A stretch of DNA of 64,000 nucleotides from Klebsiella variicola. GTDB lineage: Bacteria > Pseudomonadota > Gammaproteobacteria > Enterobacterales > Enterobacteriaceae. Under the pieces are notes generated by a model. It was not told the origin of the DNA. It searched no databases and saw only the letters and a list, made by a program, of their open reading frames with translations. The stretch's first letter is position 1. Each line of letters starts with the position of its first letter. The position numbers and the translations under genes were made by a program. The stretch spans positions 496,001 through 560,000 of the forward strand of contig NZ_CP010523.2 in assembly GCF_000828055.2 (NCBI RefSeq), in the 5' to 3' direction. Positions 55,362-64,000 of this stretch are shown here, piece by piece.

Positions 55362-56210
55362 ATGAAACTTGTAGCCCAGGGCTCAACCCTCGATCTCTCT
55401 CATCCGCATGTGATGGGCATTCTTAATGTGACGCCCGACTCTTTCTCCGATGGCGGCGCTCACAACTCGCTGGTTGAGGCGGTGAAGCATGCCAATCTGA
55501 TGATTAACGCAGGGGCGACCATCATTGATATCGGCGGTGAATCCACGCGGCCAGGGGCGGCTGAGGTGAGCGTAGAAGAGGAACTCGCGCGGGTGATCCC
55601 GGTTGTCGAAGCGATCGCTCAGCGCTTTGAAGTGTGGATCTCGGTGGATACGTCCAAACCGGAGGTTATCCGCGAATCGGCCCGGGCCGGGGCGCATATC
55701 ATTAACGATATTCGTTCGCTGACCGAACCTGGCGCGCTGCAGGCCGCTGCGGAAACCGGGCTGCCGGTGTGTCTGATGCATATGCAGGGTCAGCCGAAAA
55801 CCATGCAGGAGGCGCCGAAATATGAGGATGTCTTCGCCGATGTCGAGCGCTTTTTTGCAGAACATATTGTGCGCTGCGAGCAGGCGGGGATCGCAAAAGA
55901 AAAATTGCTGCTCGACCCGGGATTCGGTTTCGGTAAAAATCTCTCCCATAATTATCAACTGCTGGCCAGGCTGGGTGAATTTCACCACTTTGGGCTGCCT
56001 CTGCTGGTCGGTATGTCGCGTAAGTCGATGGTAGGTCAGTTGCTGAACGTCGGGCCGTCGGAACGGCTGAACGGCAGCCTGGCGTGTGCCGTCATTGCAG
56101 CAATGCAGGGCGCGCAGATAATCCGCGTCCATGATGTCAAAGAAACGGTAGAAGCGCTGCGCGTGGTGGAAGCCACCCTCGCCGCTAAGGGAAAAAAACG
56201 TTATGAGTAA
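55362..56210 (+). CDS. folP: Dihydropteroate synthase
   Basis: A 282-residue enzyme that joins pABA to dihydropterin pyrophosphate; the target of sulfonamides. Motifs [15 protein letters not shown] (about 18-32), GGESTRPGA (about 58-66) and the DPGFGFGK loop are conserved. The ATG at 55362 has AGGGA 7 bases upstream; a GTG one codon earlier is less likely. It overlaps glmM by 8 bases. Confidence 0.97.
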
Positions 56211-57540
56211 CCGCAAGTATTTTGGCACCGATGGTATTCGTGGCCGCGTCGGCGATGCGCCGATCACTCCGGAATTTGTGCTTAAGCTGGGCTGGGCGGC
56301 GGGGAAAGTGTTAGCGCGCCACGGCTCGCGTAAAATTATCATCGGCAAGGATACCCGTATTTCGGGCTATATGCTGGAGTCCGCGCTGGAAGCTGGGCTG
56401 GCGGCCGCGGGGCTCTCTGCGTCGTTCACCGGGCCAATGCCGACACCGGCCATCGCCTACCTGACGCGCGCATTCCGCGCCGAGGCGGGGATCGTTATTT
56501 CAGCTTCACATAACCCTTTCTACGACAACGGTATTAAATTCTTCTCCATTGAGGGCACCAAGCTGCCGGATGATGTGGAAGAGGCGATTGAAGCCGAAAT
56601 GGAGAAAGAACTCACCTGCGTGGATTCGGCAGAGCTGGGCAAAGCCAGCCGTATCGTTGATGCCGCCGGGCGCTACATTGAATTTTGTAAAGGCACCTTT
56701 CCCAACGAACTGAGCCTCGGCACGCTGAAAGTGGTGGTGGATTGCGCGCACGGTGCGACCTATCACATTGCCCCCAATGTCTTCCGCGAGCTGGGCGCTC
56801 AGGTTATCGCGATGGGCTGCGAGCCTGATGGCCTCAACATCAACGAAGAGGTCGGCGCCACCGACGTGCGTGCGCTGCAGGCGCGCGTGCTGGCGGAGAA
56901 AGCCGATCTGGGTATTGCCTACGACGGCGATGGCGATCGGGTGATCATGGTTGACCATGAAGGCAATAAAGTCGATGGCGACCAGATCCTCTACATCATC
57001 GCCCGGGAAGGGCTGCGTCAGGGGCAGCTGCGCGGCGGCGCCGTGGGCACGCTGATGAGTAATATGGGACTGGAGCTGGCGCTCAAGCAGTTAGGCATCC
57101 CGTTTGCCCGCGCGAAGGTCGGTGACCGTTATGTACTGGAGATGCTGCAGGAAAAAGGCTGGCGCATTGGTGCGGAAAACTCAGGCCATGTGATCCTGCT
57201 GGATAAAACCACCACCGGCGATGGCATCGTCGCCAGTCTGCAGGTGGTCGCGGCGATGGTACGTAACCATATGAGTCTGCATGACCTTTGCAGTGGCATG
57301 AAGATGTTCCCTCAGTTACTGGTGAATGTGCGTTTTACTGAAGGCAGCGGTAACCCACTGGAGAACGAGCATGTCAAAGCGGTGACCGCAGAAGTGGAAG
57401 CAGCGTTAGGGAAACGCGGCCGTGTCCTGCTGCGTAAATCCGGAACGGAGCCGCTGATCCGCGTCATGGTGGAAGGCGAGCATGAAGATCAGGTGCACGA
57501 GTTTGCGCATCGCATCGCCGAAGCGGTAAAAAGCGTCTAA
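56203..57540 (+). CDS. glmM: Phosphoglucosamine mutase
   Basis: A 445-residue enzyme converting GlcN-6-P to GlcN-1-P for UDP-GlcNAc. The phosphorylated Ser102 lies in [12 protein letters not shown], the metal loop is DGDGDRV (about 243), and the substrate loop GEnSGH appears as AENSGHV. It is coupled to folP by an 8-base overlap and followed by a strong terminator. Confidence 0.97.
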
Positions 57541-57564
57541 GCTTGCCGGCTAAGTGGTTAAAAA

Positions 57565-57586
57565 GGCGGCGCTTGCCGCCTTTTTT
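57565..57586 (+). terminator. Terminator of folP-glmM
   Basis: GGCGGC / GCCGCC stem with GCTT loop, flanked by AAAAA and TTTTTT. Confidence 0.93.
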
Positions 57587-57769
57587 ATGATCGAATACCG
57601 GCTTTTTGCTGTTTTTTTCTGCAGTTGATACAATGTGTCGAAATTGCCCTTGCGAAGGTCATTCGCTTTGGTTAGTATTCACACCCGCTTCAGTGGGAAA
57701 CGTTAAAACGTCCCGCTTTATTGGTCGAAGCACTTGGTATGCGGCAAATCCGCAAGGAACAGGTTGATT

Positions 57770-58099
57770 ATGTACGAAGCTCTTTTGGTTGTTTTCCTTA
57801 TTGTAGCGATTGGCCTTGTTGGTCTGGTTATGCTGCAGCAAGGTAAAGGCGCTGATATGGGAGCCTCCTTCGGTGCAGGCGCTTCCGGCACACTGTTTGG
57901 GTCCAGCGGTTCTGGCAACTTCATGACCCGTATGACCGGTATCCTGGCTGCGCTGTTCTTCATCATCAGTCTGGCGCTGGGTAACATCAACAGCAACAAG
58001 ACCAGTAAAGGAAGTGAGTGGGATAACCTGAGTGCACCGAAAACGGAGCAAACTCAGCCAACTGCGCCGGCTCAGCCGACCAGCGACATCCCGCACTAA
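57770..58099 (+). CDS. secG: Protein-export membrane protein SecG
   Basis: A 109-residue subunit of the SecYEG translocon. Two membrane helices (about 3-22 and 53-72) are joined by the glycine-rich loop GKGADMGASFGAGASGTLFG. The start at 57770 gives MYEALLVVFLIV as in E. coli; the in-frame ATG at 57734 is upstream of the ribosome site. tRNA-Leu follows after 9 bases and may share the transcript. Confidence 0.96.
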   Translation: MYEALLVVFLIVAIGLVGLVMLQQGKGADMGASFGAGASGTLFGSSGSGNFMTRMTGILAALFFIISLALGNINSNKTSKGSEWDNLSAPKTEQTQPTAPAQPTSDIPH

Positions 58100-58108
58100 G
58101 TATTCTGT

Positions 58109-58195
58109 ACCGAGGTGGTGGAATTGGTAGACACGCTACCTTGAGGTGGTAGTGCCCTAACGGGCTTGTGGGTTCGAGTCCCATCCTCGGTACCA
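58109..58195 (+). tRNA. leuU: tRNA-Leu (anticodon GAG)
   Basis: An 87-base class II tRNA with CCA encoded. The acceptor stem is ACCGAGG / CCTCGGT, the anticodon loop TTGAGGT has GAG at 58143-58145, there is a long variable arm (GTGCCCTAACGGGCTTGT region), and the T loop is GGTTCGAGTCC. secG-leuU is the E. coli arrangement. The first pair is A1-U72 instead of the G1 seen in E. coli leuU. Confidence 0.97.
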
Positions 58196-58210
58196 ATATT
58201 CCAGAAAAAA

Positions 58211-58234
58211 GACGCTGAAAAGCGTCTTTTTTTG
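58211..58234 (+). terminator. Terminator after leuU
   Basis: GACGCT / AGCGTC stem with GAAA loop followed by seven T. Confidence 0.93.
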
Positions 58235-58339
58235 TTTTTGTCCCCTCCGGCCATTTAATTATAAACATCTCTTTGCTGGTTCCCTTCTTTTACTGTCGTT
58301 AAAGTCGCCTCGTCAAATTAACAGAGGTGAAGTGACATA

Positions 58340-58741
58340 ATGAACAAGATCGGGTTGCTTATCGTCGCCGGTGTGCTCGGTTTAGCAGGGTGCAGTTCAA
58401 CATCGCCCTCCCAAACGGTGGAGACGATTAATGCGCTAACGGTACCGGTATCGCACAGTGAGCCTGGGGCGACAGCGAATAATGCCCAGGCGGTGACGCG
58501 CTATTTCCAGGACAATACGGCGCTGATTGGTCGCCTTAACCATTCGTTGAAAAATCATTATTTGCAGGATGTGGAGCGCCGCGATGTGTTTGACAGACAT
58601 AGTGAGGCGTACCAGGTGTATGGCGCCCTGACCCGTCTGGAGCAGATGGCGTCCATGAATGATGTTTACCGTAAAGAGAATAATGTTGCCGGTCTGCAGG
58701 AGATCAACCGCGTGCTGAAAAGCGTGCCGTTGGCCAGCTGA
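58340..58741 (+). CDS. Small putative lipoprotein, unrecognised family
   Basis: A 133-residue protein with a lipoprotein signal: a short hydrophobic stretch and the lipobox LAGCSS (Cys18). Ser19 follows the Cys, which favours sorting to the outer membrane. The mature part is helical and hydrophilic, with a Ser/Thr/Pro-rich start (about 19-50) and a helix-rich rest. AGAGGTGAAG lies before the ATG. I do not recognise a family. It is absent from this position in E. coli and lies in the block between leuU and argG, converging on yfaZ. Confidence 0.75.
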   Translation: MNKIGLLIVAGVLGLAGCSSTSPSQTVETINALTVPVSHSEPGATANNAQAVTRYFQDNTALIGRLNHSLKNHYLQDVERRDVFDRHSEAYQVYGALTRLEQMASMNDVYRKENNVAGLQEINRVLKSVPLAS

Positions 58742-58748
58742 GAGAAGA

Positions 58749-58774
58749 CAGGGACTGCCGGACAGCAATCCCTG
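58749..58774. other. Hairpin between the lipoprotein gene and yfaZ
   Basis: CAGGGA/TCCCTG with further TGC/GCA pairing forms a stem in the gap between converging genes. T runs are weak in both directions, so termination is possible but not strong. Confidence 0.45.
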
Positions 58775-58782
58775 TGTAAGGA

Positions 58783-59334
58783 TTAAAAGCGGAAGTTAAC
58801 CCCGGCATAGACCCCGTCGGCAAGGGTGTTGTCACGATTGCCATCTTTCCCCGCCATATCGATATAACGATAGCCTGCTTCGATATTCAGAGACGGGAGT
58901 ACGTTAATACGTAATCCGGCATTGGCCTCCACATAATCATCGACGCCGCTGGACATTGAGTCCGGCGAATAATACCCCTCACCGAAGAGCGTGAAGTACT
59001 GGCCGAGGGGCAGCTCCGCGCCGCCGCCAGCGGCGATGGCGTAGCCTTCATCACCATCTTTGGGATTCAGATAGACGCCTTTACCGCCCAGCGTCATCAG
59101 AAAAGGTCCAAGGTTAAAGTTGTAGCCCATTCCCAGCCCTACGCTGTCCCCGTCATTGTCGCTGTGAGCCCACTGGGTATTGAACGTCATACCCGGTTCC
59201 CCGGCGCCAAAGCTGGCGGACAGATTGGTGAACTCGGCACCGGCTTCACCATGCAGGTTAACGGATGCGCAGACGGCGCTGCTGGCCCCCAGGGCGATCA
59301 TCACGGCAAACAATTTTGGAGCAATCGACTTCAT
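58783..59334 (-). CDS. YfaZ-family outer membrane beta-barrel protein
   Basis: A 183-residue protein of the YfaZ family, of unknown function. A signal peptide (1-23, ending SAVCASVN) precedes alternating beta strands. The family signature AHSDNDGDSVGLGMGYNFNLGP, seen in two parts near residues 56-77, the KGVYLNPKDGDEGYAIAAGGG block and the GYRYIDMAGKDGNRDN segment are typical, and the chain ends in aromatic Phe (VNFRF), the usual barrel sorting signal. AAGGA precedes the ATG directly after a transcription terminator, so expression may be controlled by read-through. E. coli yfaZ lies elsewhere. Confidence 0.88.
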   Translation of the reverse strand: MKSIAPKLFAVMIALGASSAVCASVNLHGEAGAEFTNLSASFGAGEPGMTFNTQWAHSDNDGDSVGLGMGYNFNLGPFLMTLGGKGVYLNPKDGDEGYAIAAGGGAELPLGQYFTLFGEGYYSPDSMSSGVDDYVEANAGLRINVLPSLNIEAGYRYIDMAGKDGNRDNTLADGVYAGVNFRF

Positions 59335-59352
59335 TGTTGAATTCCTTCAGAT

Positions 59353-59381
59353 AAAAAAAAGCCCGATACGGGCGTTCGGGC
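59353..59381 (-). terminator. Intrinsic terminator just before yfaZ
   Basis: Minus strand: GCCCG-AAC-GCCCG-TAT-CGGGC followed by eight T, ending 19 bases before the yfaZ start. Two identical 5' arms (381-377 and 373-369) can pair with the single 3' arm (365-361), which allows alternative foldings. Confidence 0.8.
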
Positions 59382-59590
59382 AAAATTAACGGGTTCTTGG
59401 ATCTCATCGTTATGGTCGCTGCAGACGGCAGGCGAGGGGGTCAACTCCCGCTACCGCTGCTCACGCCTGGCCGATTTCCGGGGCATATCCTGAGCCGGTG
59501 CAGGCCCGGCGGTTAACGCCGTGAGTGGTTGCCTGCTGGTCGAGCCCAGGGACATGTTGTCCGCCGGTAAATTCAGGTGCTCAGCATAAA
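59382..59590 (-). ncRNA. Candidate structured leader RNA or sRNA upstream of yfaZ
   Basis: A GC-rich block inside an otherwise AT-rich 349-base gap, on the strand that leads into yfaZ. Visible nested helices on the minus strand: GCAGGC (59536-59531) with GCCTGC (59433-59428); CTCACG (59525-59520) with CGTGAG (59465-59460); an internal GGCGTTAACCGCC hairpin (59520-59508) and a GGGAGTTGACCC hairpin near 59450-59437. The terminator at 59353-59381 closes it. It could be a riboswitch-like attenuator for yfaZ or a free sRNA of about 200 nt. The promoter is probably in the AT-rich 59590-59640 stretch, but only a weak -10 (TATGCT) is seen. Confidence 0.5.
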
Positions 59591-59683
59591 ATTTTTCTTT
59601 TTTTACCGTTAGCGTTTATTAATTTAAATTTAAACATTTTCAACATTGAGGCGAGTAACAACAAATAAAGGTGACTGACGCGG

Positions 59684-60313
59684 TCAAAATTTTTCAGGAA
59701 GTGAGGTGATGCTTTGCAAATAACCGCCGCGGGCGAAAGCAATATAACCGCCTTTCTTTAATGCTGACAAGACATTGAGAATACTGCTGCGCGACAGGTG
59801 GGTCCTGTCCTGAATATATTCAAGAATAGACACGCGCAGTCGGGTCTCTGCGGTTAATAGCATCATTTCCAGCAGATGGTTACGGATCACTGAATAGGTT
59901 CGCTGTTGCAGGACCAGATCGTCACGATATACCAGGTAAGAAGTATGATAGGCCAGCAGGCTGGTCACCTCCTCCCACAGGTTATGCTGACGAAAGAGCG
60001 CGGAAGCCAGGTCATAGTCGATGCGTAGCAGTTCGGAAGAGACTTCCGCTCGCAGGCTATGGCTGCGGCTGGGCTGTAGCATTTCCGCCACGCCGAAAAG
60101 GTGGGGCTCATAGACGGTCACCATCAATAGCTTGTCGGAATTCCGAATAATCGATAGCTCGCCTTTTTTAAAAATAAAGAGCTGGGTTTTGCCTTTATAT
60201 TCCCAGGTGAGTCTTTTTCTGGCGATCGCGTTAACGGGCGTCGCGTGTGGCTCAAGCACATCGATCAGTCGGTCAATGGCCTTTTGCGGCCTGATCGGCG
60301 GTTTAATATTCAT
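59684..60313 (-). CDS. IprA (YaiV)-like helix-turn-helix regulator
   Basis: A 209-residue protein resembling IprA, which in E. coli and Salmonella lowers peroxide resistance. The N-terminal part (about 5-130) looks like a degenerate cyclic-nucleotide-binding fold; the C-terminal winged helix is YIQDRTHLSRSSILNVLSALKKGGYI (about 167-192, seen as two adjoining helices). The start at 60313 has GGTGAT 7 bases upstream; a TTG-type start at 60343 is weaker. It reads toward the structured yfaZ leader, 103 bases away. Regulation of yfaZ by it is conjecture. Confidence 0.75.
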   Translation of the reverse strand: MNIKPPIRPQKAIDRLIDVLEPHATPVNAIARKRLTWEYKGKTQLFIFKKGELSIIRNSDKLLMVTVYEPHLFGVAEMLQPSRSHSLRAEVSSELLRIDYDLASALFRQHNLWEEVTSLLAYHTSYLVYRDDLVLQQRTYSVIRNHLLEMMLLTAETRLRVSILEYIQDRTHLSRSSILNVLSALKKGGYIAFARGGYLQSITSLPEKF

Positions 60314-60430
60314 GATGTTTATCACCAGATATGAATTAATCAATTGAGGCTATTATAATCAACAATTTTGCTGACCGGGCGATAAGGAAAAAATGCCTCT
60401 TTTCAATTTTTCTGGCGCTGACAGGGAACA

Positions 60431-60461
60431 AAAAATAAAAAGCCGGCGGAGGGCCGCCGGC
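60431..60461 (-). terminator. Terminator of argG
   Basis: GCCGGCGG / CCGCCGGC, 8-bp stem, CCCT loop on the minus strand, followed by TTTTTATTTTTT. It lies 23 bases past the argG stop. Confidence 0.93.
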
Positions 60462-60484
60462 GGGGAGCAAACATCGTCAGGCGA

Positions 60485-61867
<1,383 letters not shown>

Positions 61868-61879
61868 TCAACAACCTTA

Positions 61880-61918
61880 ACTGCATTTTTATGCATTAAT
61901 TGTGAGTATTCATTTAAC
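61880..61918. promoter_or_regulatory. Pair of ARG boxes (ArgR operators) before argG
   Basis: Box 1 has TGCATTTTTATGCA (61882-61895) and box 2 TGAGTATTCATTTA (61903-61916). Their centres are 21 bases apart, the fixed spacing of paired 18-bp ARG boxes. They lie 52-90 bases upstream of the ATG and overlap the likely promoter (CATAAA -10 on the minus strand), as expected for arginine repression. Confidence 0.75.
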
Positions 61919-62014
61919 CATCTTTTACTGGCGACAGGAAGGGCTTCATCATCTTTTTGCTAAAAAAGCCTGAAATACCAGCATAAACGGCAATCGGGGG
62001 CGATAAAAAGCATG

Positions 62015-62044
62015 TTGACAAAATATACTAATTGCCGATACAAT
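62015..62044 (+). promoter_or_regulatory. metY-rimP-nusA promoter
   Basis: TTGACA (62015-62020) and TACAAT (62039-62044) with an 18-base spacer, followed by a C-rich discriminator (TCACCCCG). Such a discriminator fits growth-rate control, as is usual for tRNA operons. The remainder of 61829-62135 shows only this promoter and the argG operators. Confidence 0.8.
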
Positions 62045-62135
62045 TCACCCCGATTTTATGTCCCGTCTTCGGTACCAAATCCCAGCAGTATTTGCGTCTT
62101 TTGCTCAATAAGAGTAAAATATGCCACGTTTCAGG

Positions 62136-62212
<77 letters not shown>

Positions 62213-62301
62213 CTTTCCCATTAAGTACTTTTTCAAATATACTGTGAGGACTAAGTGTCCTTCGTAGCCGAATTTGAAAGAATTCTTGCGGAAGGTGTTC
62301 C

Positions 62302-62361
62302 AGATCGCCATGGCGATCTCAGGGTTCAGTTATCTAAAGCCCCGATTTATCGGGGTTTTTT
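62302..62361 (+). promoter_or_regulatory. rimP leader: palindrome plus intrinsic terminator
   Basis: A perfect 18-bp palindrome AGATCGCCATGGCGATCT (62302-62319) is followed by a terminator, AGCCCCGAT/ATCGGGGT with six T (62338-62361). A second short stem GGGC/GCCC with seven T (62384-62403) ends just before rimP. A rimP leader with premature termination has been described in gammaproteobacteria, and these elements match such an attenuator. Confidence 0.65.
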
Positions 62362-62420
62362 GTTATCTGACTTCAGAATAACTGGGCTATACGCCCTTTT
62401 TTTATGTCTTGGGGGTGGGT

Positions 62421-62873
62421 TTGTCCACATTAGAGCAAAAATTGACAGAGATGCTCACAGCGCCGGTTGAAGCGCTTGGCTTTGAGCTGGTCGGCATCGA
62501 ATTTATTCGCGGTCGCACATCCACACTGCGCATCTATATTGATAGTGAAGATGGCATCAACGTTGATGATTGTGCTGATGTGAGCCACCAGGTAAGCGCC
62601 GTCATGGATGTTGAAGACCCGATCACTGTCGCTTACAACCTGGAAGTCTCTTCGCCTGGTCTCGACCGTCCGATGTTCACCGCCGAACACTACCAACGTT
62701 TCACTGGCGAAGAAGTTGCGCTGGTGCTGCGCATGGCGGTTCAGAACCGTCGCAAATGGCAGGGCATTATCAAAGCGGTAGACGGTGAAATGATCACGGT
62801 AACCGTCGAAGGCAAAGATGAAGTGTTCGCGCTGAGTAACATCCAGAAGGCGAACCTGGTTCCCCACTTTTAA
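62421..62873 (+). CDS. rimP: Ribosome maturation factor RimP
   Basis: A 150-residue 30S assembly factor that helps load S12. The start is TTG at 62421, giving (M)[11 protein letters not shown] as in E. coli, preceded by the G-rich GGGGGTGGG; in-frame GTG 62415 and TTG 62409 would add two or four residues. The N-terminal alpha/beta domain (1-90) and Sm-like C-terminal domain (about 95-150) are intact. nusA follows after 27 bases. Confidence 0.95.
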   Translation: MSTLEQKLTEMLTAPVEALGFELVGIEFIRGRTSTLRIYIDSEDGINVDDCADVSHQVSAVMDVEDPITVAYNLEVSSPGLDRPMFTAEHYQRFTGEEVALVLRMAVQNRRKWQGIIKAVDGEMITVTVEGKDEVFALSNIQKANLVPHF

Positions 62874-62900
62874 CAGTCTGGATTGAGGTGAAAGGCCCCG

Positions 62901-64000
62901 ATGAACAAAGAAATTTTGGCTGTTGTTGAAGCCGTTTCCAACGAAAAAGCGCTGCCGCGCGAGAAAATTTTCGAAGCGCTGGAAAGCGCGCTGGCAACGG
63001 CCACCAAGAAAAAATACGAACAAGAGATCGACGTTCGCGTAGAAATCGACCGTAAGAGCGGCGATTTCGACACCTTCCGTCGCTGGCTGGTTGTTGAAGA
63101 GGTGACTCAGCCGACGCGCGAGATCACGCTGGAAGCAGCGCGTTACGAAGATGAAAGCATGAACGTCGGCGACTATGTCGAAGATCAGATTGAATCTGTT
63201 ACCTTCGACCGTATCACCACGCAGACCGCTAAACAGGTTATCGTGCAGAAAGTCCGCGAAGCCGAGCGCGCGATGGTGGTCGATCAGTTCCGCGAGCACG
63301 AAGGTGAGATCATCACCGGCGTGGTGAAAAAAGTGAACCGCGACAACATCACCCTGGATCTGGGCAACAACGCTGAAGCCGTGATCCTGCGTGAAGATAT
63401 GCTGCCGCGTGAAAACTTCCGTCCGGGCGACCGCATCCGCGGCGTACTGTACGCTGTCCGTCCGGAAGCGCGTGGCGCCCAGCTGTTCGTGACCCGTTCC
63501 AAACCTGAGATGCTGATCGAATTGTTCCGCATTGAAGTGCCGGAAATCGGTGAAGAAGTGCTGGAGATCAAAGCGGCGGCTCGCGATCCGGGCTCTCGTG
63601 CCAAAATCGCGGTGAAAACCAACGACAAGCGCATCGACCCGGTTGGCGCTTGCGTCGGTATGCGCGGTGCGCGCGTGCAGGCCGTCTCTACTGAGCTGGG
63701 CGGCGAACGCATCGATATCGTCCTGTGGGATGATAACCCGGCGCAGTTCGTGATCAACGCCATGGCGCCGGCAGACGTCGCGTCTATCGTGGTGGATGAA
63801 GATAAACACACCATGGATATCGCGGTAGAAGCGGGCAACCTGGCGCAGGCGATTGGCCGTAACGGTCAGAACGTTCGTCTGGCTTCGCAGCTCAGCGGCT
63901 GGGAACTCAACGTGATGACCGTTGACGACCTGCAGGCTAAGCACCAGGCGGAAGCGCATGCCGCTATCGATACCTTCACCAAATATCTCGATATTGATGA
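62901..64000 (+). CDS. nusA: Transcription termination/antitermination factor NusA (cut by window edge)
   Basis: The first 366 codons of about 495. NusA binds RNA polymerase and affects pausing, termination and antitermination. The N-terminal polymerase-binding domain (1-125), S1 domain (about 135-200, [21 protein letters not shown]) and two KH domains (about 230-345, [14 protein letters not shown] and [11 protein letters not shown]) are present; the C-terminal acidic repeats are outside. GAGGTGAAAGG precedes ATG 62901. Confidence 0.97.
   Translation, partial: MNKEILAVVEAVSNEKALPREKIFEALESALATATKKKYEQEIDVRVEIDRKSGDFDTFRRWLVVEEVTQPTREITLEAARYEDESMNVGDYVEDQIESVTFDRITTQTAKQVIVQKVREAERAMVVDQFREHEGEIITGVVKKVNRDNITLDLGNNAEAVILREDMLPRENFRPGDRIRGVLYAVRPEARGAQLFVTRSKPEMLIELFRIEVPEIGEEVLEIKAAARDPGSRAKIAVKTNDKRIDPVGACVGMRGARVQAVSTELGGERIDIVLWDDNPAQFVINAMAPADVASIVVDEDKHTMDIAVEAGNLAQAIGRNGQNVRLASQLSGWELNVMTVDDLQAKHQAEAHAAIDTFTKYLDID

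Noticed and set aside
62404-62433. Nine-codon ORF reading MSWGWVCPH overlapping the rimP start
   Set aside because: Two tryptophan codons suggested a leader peptide, but there is no ribosome site and it lies after the terminators.
62430-63959. Open frame of 509 codons on the minus strand opposite rimP and nusA
   Set aside because: Antisense shadow spanning two genes; composition is not protein-like.

Overview
This window is a chromosomal segment of an enterobacterium, almost certainly Klebsiella (K. pneumoniae complex or a close relative). The backbone follows the E. coli/Salmonella order from mdh to nusA (mdh, degS-degQ, zapG/zapE, rplM-rpsI-sspAB, gltBD, arcB, rpoN operon, lpt/kds, mla, murA, ispB, rplU-rpmA-obgE, greA, rlmE-ftsH-folP-glmM-secG, leuU, argG, metY-rimP-nusA), with near-identical proteins. 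Both ends are cut: mdh enters from the left and nusA leaves on the right.

Four places depart from the E. coli K-12 backbone. (1) Between mdh and degS (446-9016) lies a tartrate fermentation cluster: two GntR regulators, an SLC13-type transporter, tartrate dehydratase TtdAB, the Na+-pumping oxaloacetate decarboxylase OadGAB, and a diverged CitG-like protein. The route is tartrate uptake, dehydration to oxaloacetate, and decarboxylation to pyruvate with Na+ export. (2) Between sspB and gltD only nanE remains where E. coli carries the nan operon. (3) Between yhcC and arcB (24423-28162) sits a sugar-acid cassette: MFS transporter, RspB-like dehydrogenase and UxuA-type mannonate dehydratase, with a good CRP site. 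(4) Between leuU (tRNA-Leu) and argG (58340-60313) are a small lipoprotein, a YfaZ-family porin and an IprA-like regulator.

The rest is housekeeping. 9042-16823 holds envelope proteases, cell-division factors, ribosomal proteins L13/S9 and stringent-starvation proteins. 16879-22767 is glutamate synthase. 28312-32260 holds the anaerobic sensor kinase ArcB, the sRNA ArcZ on the opposite strand, elbB and mtgA. 32324-40220 is a long minus-strand run (yrbG-kdsD-kdsC-lptCAB-rpoN-hpf-ptsN-rapZ-npr) joining LPS export, sigma-54 and the nitrogen PTS. 40430-45236 is the Mla phospholipid system plus ibaG and murA. 45291-57540 covers isoprenoid chain synthesis, ribosomal proteins, Obg, PBP4, GreA, RNA modification, FtsH and folate/cell-wall precursor enzymes. 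57770-64000 covers SecG, two tRNAs, arginine synthesis and the start of the nusA operon.

The least explained items are a GC-rich, multi-helix leader ending in an intrinsic terminator just upstream of yfaZ (59353-59580, minus strand), the CitG-like protein lacking the family's DTN motif (8306-9016), tandem hairpins with a possible 10-codon ORF in the gltB leader, and a 16-bp near-palindrome placed as an operator in front of the tartrate transporter.
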